7,598 nt of DNA from Silvimonas sp. (GTDB taxonomy: Bacteria; Pseudomonadota; Gammaproteobacteria; Burkholderiales; Chitinibacteraceae). The notes beneath the pieces are model-generated. The model did no database searches. It was not told where the DNA came from and saw only the letters and a program-made list of their open reading frames with translations. Where the stretch lies: the NCBI GenBank assembly GCA_030151005.1, contig JASLES010000198.1:1-7598 (forward strand), given 5' to 3'. The translations under genes and the position numbers were made by a program. Positions 1 through 6,252 of this stretch are shown here, piece by piece (the stretch's first letter is position 1; every line of letters begins with the position of its first letter).

Positions 1-765
1 CGCGGGCCGGCCGGCAATGAAGTGGTCTTCTACCACCCACTGGATAAAACTCTCCCCCATGACCGGCACTTCATCATCAAACCCGGTCGCCGCTTTGACC
101 CGCTCCCGCACAGCGGGCACCGGGCGCGGAGTAATCCGGTCAACCATGCAATTAGGGCTGGCCGTGTTGACGGTGACCCACGCTGCCAGGTCACTTTCGC
201 CGCGCAGCGCCAGAAACTGCAGCATGCCGTCACGGAAACGTTCGCCGTTGTGCCGCAGGTTGTCACAGTTCAACAGCGTTACCGGGCCGTGATCGGCCGC
301 GCGACGTTGACTCAGAACAGCATGCAGCGCGCCGTAAATCGTGCGCTTCTCGCCCTTAAGGTCAGCCGCCAGATCCGGGTTGGCGACATCCAGTTTGAAG
401 TGCTGGTCCAGGTAATAACCGGCCTCGGTCACGGTAAACGAGATCACGCGGGTGTGTTCTGCTGCGCCGACCTCAACCAGCGCGGCCAGTTGGGCATCCC
501 ACGGTACGATCTTGCTGATGGAGCGCACGGTTTCATACTCATGCACGCCTTCCGGGGTGATGGTTTCCAGCGTGTACTCGCCCTTTTGCCGTGCCAGCGC
601 GGCCAGCAAGGGCGACATATCTTCGCGGATATTGCCCAGTGCCAGCGTCCAGGCATGGTCACCGGACTGACGCAGGCGATGCAAATACCAGGCCTGATGC
701 GCGCGATGAAATGACCCCGCGCCCAGGTGTAGCCAGGTGTAGGGGCCAGTTGCAGTGGTGGTCAT
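1..765 (-). CDS. dalD: D-arabinitol 4-dehydrogenase (mannitol dehydrogenase family), N-terminal 255 residues, cut by window edge
   Basis: Cytoplasmic NAD-dependent polyol dehydrogenase; DalD oxidises D-arabinitol to D-xylulose. The frame is open from ATG 765 to base 1 (255 codons), about 55% of the roughly 455-residue family length. A Rossmann-type nucleotide-binding start, WLHLGAGSFHRAHQAWYL, lies at residues 11-28. Further family blocks are FTVTEAGYY (110-118), NCDNLRHNGE (166-175), VDRITPRP (208-215) and FIQWVVEDHF (240-249). The catalytic lysine region of the long-chain mannitol dehydrogenase family lies downstream, outside the window. An AGGAG ribosome-binding site (776-772) sits 6 nt before the ATG. 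It is the last visible gene of the operon, 96 bp after the ATPase. The wording of the blocks recalls Klebsiella/E. coli DalD more than mannitol 2-dehydrogenase, but related mannitol or sorbitol activity cannot be excluded. Minus-strand fragments in other frames here are shadows. Confidence 0.9.
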   Translation of the reverse strand, partial: MTTTATGPYTWLHLGAGSFHRAHQAWYLHRLRQSGDHAWTLALGNIREDMSPLLAALARQKGEYTLETITPEGVHEYETVRSISKIVPWDAQLAALVEVGAAEHTRVISFTVTEAGYYLDQHFKLDVANPDLAADLKGEKRTIYGALHAVLSQRRAADHGPVTLLNCDNLRHNGERFRDGMLQFLALRGESDLAAWVTVNTASPNCMVDRITPRPVPAVRERVKAATGFDDEVPVMGESFIQWVVEDHFIAGRPA

Positions 766-861
766 GATGTTCTCCTGATTGTTTCTTTTGACCGCACGCC
801 GCCCCCGGCTGCCCTGCAAGGCCCGGTTTGCGAGGCATGCGATCCAGTTATCTTTAAAAGG
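766..861 (-). other. Intercistronic gap between ATPase gene and dalD
   Basis: This 96-bp spacer contains the dalD ribosome-binding site (AGGAG, 776-772). The middle is GC-rich with only short, imperfect self-complementarity. I see no convincing promoter and no hairpin followed by a T-tract, so dalD is most simply read as part of the same transcript as the ABC transporter genes. Confidence 0.5.
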
Positions 862-1962
862 TCAGGCTGCGGCAAGCATCCGGGTGCGTGGGCAGGCCAG
901 CCCTGCCGCATTGAAGACATGGCAGCGATTGGCGTCGGCAGAAAGGCGGATGGCACTGCCGGTGACGTACTCGTCTTCATCGGGCACCCGCAAAATCAGT
1001 CCTTCCTGCGCACCGGCATAGCTGGCATACACAAAAGCGTGATCCCCCAGCGACTCTTGCGCAGTGACAGTGGCCTGAAACTGCCCGGCCGGATCAACCG
1101 CCAGGTGTTCCGGGCGAATGCCCAGCGTCACCTTGTCGCCCACGTTCAGCCCGGCGCCATCGACTGCCGCGGTTTGCTGGCCGCTGCCCAGTTTCACGAC
1201 GATATGGTCCGGCCCGATGGCGGCGACTTCCCCATCAATGAAGTTCATCTTGGGTGAACCAATAAACCCGGCGACAAAGCGGTTGGCAGGATGGTGATAC
1301 AAGGTGTGCGGCGAGCCCACTTGTTCAATGCGGCCAGCCGAGAGCACCACAATCTTGTCGGCCAGCGTCATGGCTTCAACCTGATCGTGAGTCACATAAA
1401 TCATGGTGGTCTTGAGGTCGTCATGCAGCTTGGCGAACTCCAGCCGCATTTTCACCCGCAACGCGGCATCCAGATTGGAGAGCGGTTCGTCAAACAAAAA
1501 GACCGAGGGCTCACGGGTAATCGCGCGGCCAATGGCCACCCGCTGGCGTTGGCCGCCGGAGAGCGCCTTGGGTTTGCGATCCAGCAAGTGATCAATGTGC
1601 AGGATTTTGGCTGCACGCTTGACCGCCACATCAATCTCTTCTTTGGATTTACCGGCAATCTTCAGCCCGAACGCCATGTTGTTGTACAGCGTCATGTGCG
1701 GATACAGGGCGTAGCTCTGGAACACCATGGCAATGCCGCGCTTGCTGGCGGGTACCTCGTTCATGCGGGCGTCGCCAATCTTCAGTTCGCCACCGGTGAT
1801 TTCTTCCAGCCCGGCGATCATGCGCAACAAGGTGGATTTACCGCAGCCGGAGGGGCCGACGAACACCACGAATTCGCCATCGGCGATATCCAGGTTGATA
1901 TCGCGCAGCACTTCTACGGTGTCGTAGCTCTTCTGCACATCTCGCAAGGTCATGCTGGCCAT
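862..1962 (-). CDS. Polyol ABC transporter ATP-binding protein (MtlK/SmoK type, MalK-like)
   Basis: This 366-residue ATPase powers polyol import by the two permeases encoded upstream. Every motif of the sugar-importer class is present: Walker A GPSGCGKST (36-44), Q-loop Gln82, signature LSGGQ (134-138), Walker B VFLFDE (154-159), D-loop SNLDA (162-166) and H-loop His192. A C-terminal OB-fold/TOBE-type regulatory region follows (about 235-366, with GIRPEHL), as in MalK, UgpC and SmoK. The start is ATG 1962, because AAGGAG (1974-1969) lies 6 nt upstream and the protein then begins directly with the beta-strand ASMTLRDVQKSYD. A 26-residue in-frame extension to 2040 has no family-like sequence. 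The gene follows the HAD gene after 61 bp containing a strong hairpin. Its family and neighbours indicate polyols as substrate; which one cannot be told from the ATPase. Confidence 0.95.
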   Translation of the reverse strand: MASMTLRDVQKSYDTVEVLRDINLDIADGEFVVFVGPSGCGKSTLLRMIAGLEEITGGELKIGDARMNEVPASKRGIAMVFQSYALYPHMTLYNNMAFGLKIAGKSKEEIDVAVKRAAKILHIDHLLDRKPKALSGGQRQRVAIGRAITREPSVFLFDEPLSNLDAALRVKMRLEFAKLHDDLKTTMIYVTHDQVEAMTLADKIVVLSAGRIEQVGSPHTLYHHPANRFVAGFIGSPKMNFIDGEVAAIGPDHIVVKLGSGQQTAAVDGAGLNVGDKVTLGIRPEHLAVDPAGQFQATVTAQESLGDHAFVYASYAGAQEGLILRVPDEDEYVTGSAIRLSADANRCHVFNAAGLACPRTRMLAAA

Positions 1963-1981
1963 ATCGGGCTCCTTCATCGTG

Positions 1982-2008
1982 GCGGCCAGCACATGCCGTG
2001 CGGGCCGC
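1982..2008 (-). repeat. Strong intercistronic hairpin between HAD and ATPase genes
   Basis: On the plus strand this reads GCGGCC (1982-1987), A, GCAC (1989-1992), loop ATGCC, GTGC (1998-2001), G, GGCCGC (2003-2008). That is ten GC-rich pairs with one internal A/G mismatch and a 5-nt loop (C/T mismatch in the mRNA). No T-run follows on the transcribed strand, so it is not an ordinary intrinsic terminator. It ends 7 nt before the ATPase ribosome-binding site (AAGGAG, 1974-1969), where it could act as an mRNA-stability or processing element or affect ribosome access. Confidence 0.6.
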
Positions 2009-2023
2009 GAAATCTGATCTTGG

Positions 2024-2686
2024 TTAATGCCAGGCGGCAAGGCGCGCCGGCAAGGTGGTCATATCGTCAAAGACATCCGTCGCACCGGCATCACGCAGGC
2101 GCTGTGCAGCCGTGGGCTCGCCGTGGCGCGCGCCTACAAAACCCAGCACGGTCAATCCGGCAGCGCGCGCGGCGGTCACGCCAGCGACGCTGTCTTCCAG
2201 CACCAGGGTTGTTGCAGTTGCCGCACTCAACCCCTGGCATGCGGCGCGGTATAAATCCGGCGCGGGCTTAGGGCGCAAGCCACGGCCCGGCGTATAGACG
2301 CGGCCAGAGAACAAACTCCACAAACCGGCATTGCGTAACCCTGCCTCAACCCGCGCCTGGCTACTGTTGCTGGCCACGGCCATGGGCAGATGCACGCTTT
2401 GCAAGGCGGCCAGTACGCCGTTGATGGCCAGGGCCTCAGCAATGCAGCGGTCTTCGACCGAGGTTTCCAGATGCAGTGTTTCTTCTGGCGTCAGCCGCAG
2501 ACCCAGATCGCGGGCCATGTCGTCTGCAATGTGATGCATGGTCATGCCAAGCCGCGGACGCAAGAATTGATCCAGTTGATCGCGCGCCATGCGGCCCGAC
2601 AGCCCATCCAGAATCGCCGCCAGTGCCACGCTTTCGCTATCCAGCAAAACACCGTCGCAATCGCAGATCAGATGGCTAAGCGTCAT
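2024..2686 (-). CDS. HAD-superfamily hydrolase, subfamily IA (probable sugar-phosphate phosphatase)
   Basis: A 220-residue cytoplasmic hydrolase with all four HAD motifs. Motif I is CDCDGVLLDSE, with nucleophile Asp9 and acid/base Asp11. Motif II is Ser106 in VASNSS, motif III is Lys140 in RPKPAPDLY, and motif IV is Glu164-Asp165 in LVLEDSVAG. The helical insert between residues 16 and 95 is the cap type of the phosphoglycolate phosphatase/beta-phosphoglucomutase-like group. The start is ATG 2686, which overlaps the permease 2 stop by 4 bases (ATGA). The upstream ribosome-binding site is weak (GGTGA, 2692-2688), consistent with translational coupling. An extension to 2746 would run into permease 2. 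HAD genes recur in polyol transporter operons; here the likely role is dephosphorylating a polyol or sugar phosphate, but the substrate cannot be read from the sequence. A mutase role is less likely without a sugar-phosphate isomerisation pathway nearby. Confidence 0.9.
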   Translation of the reverse strand: MTLSHLICDCDGVLLDSESVALAAILDGLSGRMARDQLDQFLRPRLGMTMHHIADDMARDLGLRLTPEETLHLETSVEDRCIAEALAINGVLAALQSVHLPMAVASNSSQARVEAGLRNAGLWSLFSGRVYTPGRGLRPKPAPDLYRAACQGLSAATATTLVLEDSVAGVTAARAAGLTVLGFVGARHGEPTAAQRLRDAGATDVFDDMTTLPARLAAWH

Positions 2687-3492
2687 TTCACCGCCCCGAA
2701 GGTCATGCCGCGTACCAGTTGCTTTTGCGCAATCCAGCCCAGGCACAGAATGGGGGCGACGGCCAGCAATGACGCGGCCGAGAGCTTGGCCCAGAACAGC
2801 CCTTCCGGATTGGAATACGAAGCAATGAACACGGTCAGCGGCGCGGCGTTGGAGCTAGAGAGATTCAGACTCCAGAACGCCTCGTTCCACGACAGGATCA
2901 CCAACAACAGCGCAGTGGATGCCAGACCAGGTAGCGAGGTCGGCAGCAGCAGGTGCAGCATCTCTTGCCAGGCGCTGGCGCCGTCAATGCGGGCCGCTTC
3001 CAGGATTTCCTTGGGCACTTCGTTGAAGTAGGTAAAGGCCATCCACACGGCAATGGGCAGGTTGATCAGCGTGTAGATGATCACCAGACCCGTCACGCTA
3101 TCGAGCAAGCCGGCATTCTTGGCCAGTAGATAGATCGGGATCAGTACCCCTACGGCGGGCATCATTTTGGTCGAGAGCATCCACAAGAGGGTTTTCTGGG
3201 CGCGTTTGCCCGGAAAAAACGCCAGTGAATACGCAGCCGGTACGGCGATGGCCAGCGACAGAAAGGTAGAGCCAAACGACACAATCACCGAGTTGCTGAC
3301 AAACGAGAGGTAATGGCTACGCTCGAACACCTCATGAAAACTTTGCAGCGTGGGCGTAAAGAACAGGCTGAGCGAGTACGCATCCTGCTCGGTTTTGAAG
3401 GCGGTAATGGCGATGATGAAAATGGGCATAAAGATGACCAGCGCCACTGCCCAGCCCAGCACGCCCACCCAGATCGGGGCTTTTTCGTTCAT
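2683..3492 (-). CDS. Polyol ABC transporter permease 2 (MtlG/SmoG type)
   Basis: A 269-residue inner-membrane permease of the binding-protein-dependent transport family (MalG-like). Six hydrophobic stretches are visible at about 8-31, 64-90, 103-124, 134-153, 187-203 and 236-254. The cytoplasmic EAA loop that docks on the ATPase is at about 157-190 (PKEILEAARIDGASAWQ; Glu165, Ala166, Gly171). The C-terminal tail QLVRGMTFGAVK is typical of this permease family. The start ATG 3492 overlaps the permease 1 stop by 4 bases, and a GGGGAG ribosome-binding site (3506-3501) lies 8 nt upstream. The stop overlaps the HAD start by 4 bases. Length matches the family (about 270-280). With permease 1 it forms the heterodimeric membrane channel. 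Confidence 0.94.
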   Translation of the reverse strand: MNEKAPIWVGVLGWAVALVIFMPIFIIAITAFKTEQDAYSLSLFFTPTLQSFHEVFERSHYLSFVSNSVIVSFGSTFLSLAIAVPAAYSLAFFPGKRAQKTLLWMLSTKMMPAVGVLIPIYLLAKNAGLLDSVTGLVIIYTLINLPIAVWMAFTYFNEVPKEILEAARIDGASAWQEMLHLLLPTSLPGLASTALLLVILSWNEAFWSLNLSSSNAAPLTVFIASYSNPEGLFWAKLSAASLLAVAPILCLGWIAQKQLVRGMTFGAVK

Positions 3493-4433
3493 TTGTCGTA
3501 CTCCCCTTTGAGGTTTTTGGCGAGCATGCGCACGAGGAAGATCGACACGATATTGGCCAGTACCACCGCAATAACGCCGCCAGCAGAGGCAATGCCAATA
3601 TCAAATTGCTGCAAACCGATCGAGTAAATCAGCCAGGTCAGCGTGGTGGTTTCCGTGCCCGGGCCGCCCGCTGTGGAAGTGAAAATCTCGGCAAAGATCG
3701 ACAGCAAAAAGATGGTCTCGATCATGATCACCACCGCAATGGCGCGCGACAGATGCGGCAAGGTGATGTAGACAAAGATGCGCACCGGGCCGGCGCCATC
3801 GAGTTGCGCGGCTTCTTTTTGCTCGGTATCGAGCGATTGCAGTGAAGTGAGCAAGATGAGGAAAGCAAACGGCAGCCATTGCCACGCCACCATCACGATC
3901 ACCGACCACATGGGGTAATCAGCCAGCCAGTCGATCGGCTGCAAGCCCAGATGACGAAAAATACCCGCCCACAAGCCATACACCGGGTGCAACACCATGT
4001 TTTTCCAGATCAGCGCGCTGACCGTGGGCATCACAAAAAAGGGCGCGATAACGAGGAGTCGAGCTATACCGCGGCCTGCAAAGGGTTGGTCAAACAAGAC
4101 GGCGACCAGCGTGCCACCAATGACCGAGATCGCCAGTACCGAGCCAATCAGCACCAGCGTATGGCCAATCGATGGCCAGAAAGTCGGGTCTTCCAGCAGG
4201 TATCTGTAGTTATCCAGCCCCACAAAACCGGTCTGATCCGGGTTCAGAAGGTTGTAGCGGATAAACGAGAAATACAGCGTCATGGCCAGCGGGACGATCA
4301 TCCATAAAAACAGGACGGCCACCGAAGGCGTTAACAGCAGCTTGGCCAGTGGATTGCCTGCACGGCGCTGCGGCAACGGCGCAGGTGTCGCCGGGCTGCC
4401 CGCTGGCAGGGCATCAAGAACATGTTGAGTCAT
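3489..4433 (-). CDS. Polyol ABC transporter permease 1 (MtlF/SmoF type)
   Basis: A 314-residue inner-membrane permease, MalF-like without the large periplasmic insert. A Pro/Ala-rich cytoplasmic tail of about 28 residues precedes six hydrophobic segments at about 33-57, 91-115, 124-144, 176-198, 231-252 and 282-304. The EAA loop for the ATPase is at about 204-228 (EQKEAAQLDGAGPVRIF, then YITLPHL). The start is ATG 4433: GGAG (4443-4440) lies 6 nt upstream, whereas the open frame continuing to 4571 encodes a basic, unrelated 46-residue extension. The stop overlaps the permease 2 start in ATGA. The two permeases occur in the usual order after the binding protein. Which polyol is moved is not decided here. 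Confidence 0.94.
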   Translation of the reverse strand: MTQHVLDALPAGSPATPAPLPQRRAGNPLAKLLLTPSVAVLFLWMIVPLAMTLYFSFIRYNLLNPDQTGFVGLDNYRYLLEDPTFWPSIGHTLVLIGSVLAISVIGGTLVAVLFDQPFAGRGIARLLVIAPFFVMPTVSALIWKNMVLHPVYGLWAGIFRHLGLQPIDWLADYPMWSVIVMVAWQWLPFAFLILLTSLQSLDTEQKEAAQLDGAGPVRIFVYITLPHLSRAIAVVIMIETIFLLSIFAEIFTSTAGGPGTETTTLTWLIYSIGLQQFDIGIASAGGVIAVVLANIVSIFLVRMLAKNLKGEYDK

Positions 4434-4581
4434 GGAAGGCTCCAGAGTGAGGGGTCGAAGCGTGCGGTGCGAAACCCGGGGCCGGAGCACCTGTGCGTTC
4501 ACGCGATGGAGCAAGAGAAGGAAGTGCTGGCGGGCATGACAGCCCTGCTCGCCATACACATCCCCCCTCACGCCTCTCTCT
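4434..4581 (-). other. 148-bp gap between binding-protein and permease genes, with weak hairpins
   Basis: This is the widest gap inside the operon, directly after the binding-protein stop. In the mRNA it offers an imperfect stem (GC, bulged A, GGGC pairing with GCCCGC around a 6-nt loop, near 4530-4551) and a GGTGC/GCACC pair (4491-4487 and 4470-4466) around a CCCGGGG core. Neither is followed by a U-run. In ABC operons such gaps often hold structures that protect or partly terminate the binding-protein message, giving more binding protein than permease. That role here is inference. The permease 1 ribosome-binding site is at its end. Confidence 0.35.
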
Positions 4582-5892
4582 TTACTTCAGATAGCCAGCC
4601 TGACGCATTGCGCGTTCAGTCGAAGCTTGCGATGCCTTGAGCGCGGCATCGACCGTACTCTTGCCGGTCAGCGCACCGGCCACTTGCTGGCCCACCACGG
4701 TACCGATGGACTGGAACTCAGGAATGGTGGCGAACTGAATGCCGATGTACGGGACTTTCTGCACCGTGGCATCAGTCGGGCTGGCAGTTTTGATGGCGTT
4801 CAGCACAAAGCCGGCAAACGGCGCTGCTTTCTGGTATTCCGGATTGGCGTAGGTGGATTCACGCGTGCCGGACGGAACCGACGCCCAGCCCAGGTCTTTG
4901 GCTACAAGCTGGATGTATTCCTTGCTGGTTGCCCAGGCGGCAAACTTTTGCGCGGCATCCTGGTTCTTGGACGACTTGGGCACGGCCAGCGACCACATCC
5001 ACTGCCAGTGCGCACCCTTCGGGCTGGTGCCGATCGGGGCCTGGGCAAAAGCCACCTTGTCCGCTACCTTGGATTCCTTGCCGTTGTACAACATGCCGGC
5101 GGCAACGGTGGCATCAATCCACATCGCACACTTGCCGCTACCAAATAGCACCAGGTTTTCATTGAAGCCGTTGGCGCTGGCTCCCGGAGGGCCGTATTTG
5201 CTCAGGATGTCCACATAGGTGGTGACGGCTTTTTTCCATTCCGGCGTATCAATGGTCGGTTTCCATTGCTGGTCAAACCAGCGGCCACCAAAGGTGTTCA
5301 CCATGGTGCCAACCAGCGCCATGTTCTCGCCCCAGCCGGCCTGACCGCGCAAGCAAATGCCGTAGACGCCGTTGGCTTTGTCATTGAGTTTCTCGGCAAA
5401 ACCATTGATGTCGTTCCAGGTGGGCTGATCCGGCATCTTCAGACCCTTGGCATCGAACAAGTCTTTGCGGTAGTAGGTCATGGAGCTTTCCGAGTAGAAC
5501 GGCACGGCATACAGCTTGCCGTTCAGCGACAGCCCGTCACGCACCGGCTTGATGACGTCGTTCACGTCGTAGCTGGCCGGCAGGTTCAGCGGGGTCAGCC
5601 AGCCTTTCTTGGCCCAGATCGGGGTTTCGTACGCACCAATAGTCATCAGGTCAAACTGGCCCGAACCGGTGGCGATGTCGGTCGTCACACGTTGGCGCAG
5701 CACGTTTTCTTCCAGCGTTACCCACTTGAGCTGGATGTCCGGATTGGCGGCTTCAAACTGCTTTGAGAGCTTTTGCAGTTCGATCATGTCCGGATTGTTG
5801 ATCGTGGCGATAGTCACGGTGGCGGCGCTGGCAAAACCGGCCGCGGCGAAGGTGGCCGCGCTCACGGCGCAAATCATGGCGTTGCGTTTCAT
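4582..5892 (-). CDS. Periplasmic polyol-binding protein of ABC transporter (MtlE/SmoE type)
   Basis: A 436-residue extracellular solute-binding protein (family 1) that delivers a polyol to the permeases. A classical Sec signal peptide fits residues 1-23: MKRN, a hydrophobic Ala-rich core, then ASA before ATVTIAT. There is no lipobox cysteine, so the protein should be soluble in the periplasm. Blocks resembling MtlE/SmoE include TIATINNPDMIELQKLS (27-43), WVTLEENVLRQRVTTDIATG (57-76), the following QFDLMTIGAYE (79-89), and the C-terminal PYIGIQFATIPEFQSIGTVVG (381-401, split as PYIGIQFATI and PEFQSIGTVVG). Only two cysteines remain after processing (180, 255), which might form a disulfide. The start ATG 5892 has GGAGAG (5905-5900) 7 nt upstream. 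The frame stays open to 6114, but that extension would bury the signal peptide. First structural gene of the operon. Arabinitol, mannitol or glucitol are the likely ligands. Confidence 0.95.
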   Translation of the reverse strand: MKRNAMICAVSAATFAAAGFASAATVTIATINNPDMIELQKLSKQFEAANPDIQLKWVTLEENVLRQRVTTDIATGSGQFDLMTIGAYETPIWAKKGWLTPLNLPASYDVNDVIKPVRDGLSLNGKLYAVPFYSESSMTYYRKDLFDAKGLKMPDQPTWNDINGFAEKLNDKANGVYGICLRGQAGWGENMALVGTMVNTFGGRWFDQQWKPTIDTPEWKKAVTTYVDILSKYGPPGASANGFNENLVLFGSGKCAMWIDATVAAGMLYNGKESKVADKVAFAQAPIGTSPKGAHWQWMWSLAVPKSSKNQDAAQKFAAWATSKEYIQLVAKDLGWASVPSGTRESTYANPEYQKAAPFAGFVLNAIKTASPTDATVQKVPYIGIQFATIPEFQSIGTVVGQQVAGALTGKSTVDAALKASQASTERAMRQAGYLK

Positions 5893-5904
5893 GCTTTGTC
5901 TCTC

Positions 5905-5920
5905 CAAACGTTTGTACGTT
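5905..5920 (-). repeat. Palindrome and short hairpin abutting the binding-protein ribosome-binding site
   Basis: CAAACGTTTG (5905-5914) is a perfect 10-bp palindrome whose last base on the mRNA is the first G of GGAGAG. An overlapping inverted repeat AACGT-TTGT-ACGTT (5907-5920) could form a 5-bp, 4-nt-loop hairpin one base before the ribosome-binding site. It could be an operator for a promoter just upstream, or an RNA element. Both repeats are short, so chance is possible. Confidence 0.35.
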
Positions 5921-5929
5921 GGGCGATGA

Positions 5930-5935
5930 ATTATG
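5930..5935 (-). promoter_or_regulatory. Possible proximal -10 box (CATAAT) for the polyol operon
   Basis: On the minus strand CATAAT matches the sigma70 -10 consensus in five of six positions and would give a leader of about 30 nt before the binding-protein start codon. No recognisable -35 hexamer lies 16-18 bp upstream (GCTACT at the 17-bp position). If real, it would need an activator. It is an alternative to the distal promoter at 6253-6281. Confidence 0.25.
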
Positions 5936-5959
5936 GTGTCGACTACATCTTGAGTAGCC

Positions 5960-6124
5960 TTAAAGCACCAATAAAGTGCATTCATCGACCCGCTCCTGCT
6001 TGCTGGTACCGCATTGCCGACGTTGTATTTCGCAATCTCCAGCATGGGCTGTGTTGCGTTCCCGTCGTGTCGTTCGATCTCTGATGACGTCAAAAGACGG
6101 CTTGTTATCTGCAAATGACCGCAT
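5960..6124 (-). CDS. Possible small leader ORF, 54 residues
   Basis: The ATG at 6124 is preceded by GGAG with a 5-nt spacer, a ribosome-binding site as good as those of the real genes. The frame runs 54 codons to a TAA at 5962-5960, ending 67 bp before the binding-protein start. The peptide is rich in Arg and acidic residues, has four Cys, no signal peptide and no membrane segment, and resembles nothing I recognise. The same frame is open further upstream, and the binding-protein frame is also open here, so open length alone means little. If the distal promoter is used, this ORF lies wholly within the operon leader and might act as a translated leader. Chance is at least as likely. Confidence 0.2.
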   Translation of the reverse strand: MRSFADNKPSFDVIRDRTTRRERNTAHAGDCEIQRRQCGTSKQERVDECTLLVL

Positions 6125-6180
6125 GTTTACTCCAGTACAACCGGTCCTGAAGTTTTTGCGACTGTCAGAAGCAGCAAATT

Positions 6181-6205
6181 GGCCTGCCTCACAGGCTGGC
6201 AGGCC
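6181..6205 (-). repeat. 8-bp perfect inverted repeat (GGCCTGCC / GGCAGGCC) in the operon leader
   Basis: GGCCTGCC at 6181-6188 and GGCAGGCC at 6198-6205 flank a 9-nt loop. An alternative 5-bp stem (GCCTG 6182-6186 with CAGGC 6192-6196) uses part of the same bases, so two mutually exclusive folds exist. On the minus strand it is followed by AATTTGC, not a T-run, so it is not a standard terminator. If transcription starts near 6246 the hairpin forms about 40 nt into the leader. Confidence 0.5.
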
Positions 6206-6218
6206 TGCATTCTCGTCA

Positions 6219-6248
6219 TCGCGTAGTGAGCAATTAATCACTACACGA
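6219..6248. promoter_or_regulatory. 30-bp palindrome, probable operator of the polyol operon
   Basis: The arms TCGCGTAGTGA (6219-6229) and TCACTACACGA (6238-6248) are complementary at 10 of 11 positions, including the uninterrupted 7-bp core GTAGTGA/TCACTAC. The centre is an AATT at 6232-6235, so the symmetry is exact about 6233.5. It lies immediately downstream of the predicted -10 box at 6253-6258 and covers the expected start of transcription. That is a typical place for a repressor site. The SorC-family regulator encoded next door is the obvious candidate ligand (inference). Confidence 0.6.
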
Positions 6249-6252
6249 GCAA

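Noticed and set aside
22..714. 230-codon open frame on the plus strand at the left edge
   Set aside because: It is antisense to the dalD-type gene, whose protein shows conserved family blocks throughout. The plus-strand product shows none.
1291..2271. 326-codon open frame on the plus strand, antisense to the ATPase and HAD genes
   Set aside because: It is a by-product of GC-rich codon use in the opposite strand. The product has low-complexity, His/Arg/Gln-rich sequence with no domain, whereas the minus strand encodes complete ATPase and HAD motifs.
6003..6020. Sigma54-type promoter resemblance (TGGTAC...TTGC)
   Set aside because: The GG to GC spacing is 9 rather than the strict 10 bases, and the orientation is wrong for the operon.
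4582..6114. Longer start for the binding-protein gene, adding 74 residues
   Set aside because: The extension would place a normal Sec signal peptide deep inside the protein. ATG 5892 has a good ribosome-binding site and starts the signal peptide directly.
6223..6244. CRP-like site around GTGA...TCAC
   Set aside because: The half-sites are separated by 8 bases rather than the 6 of a CRP site, and the symmetry extends outward into other sequence, so a different regulator fits better.
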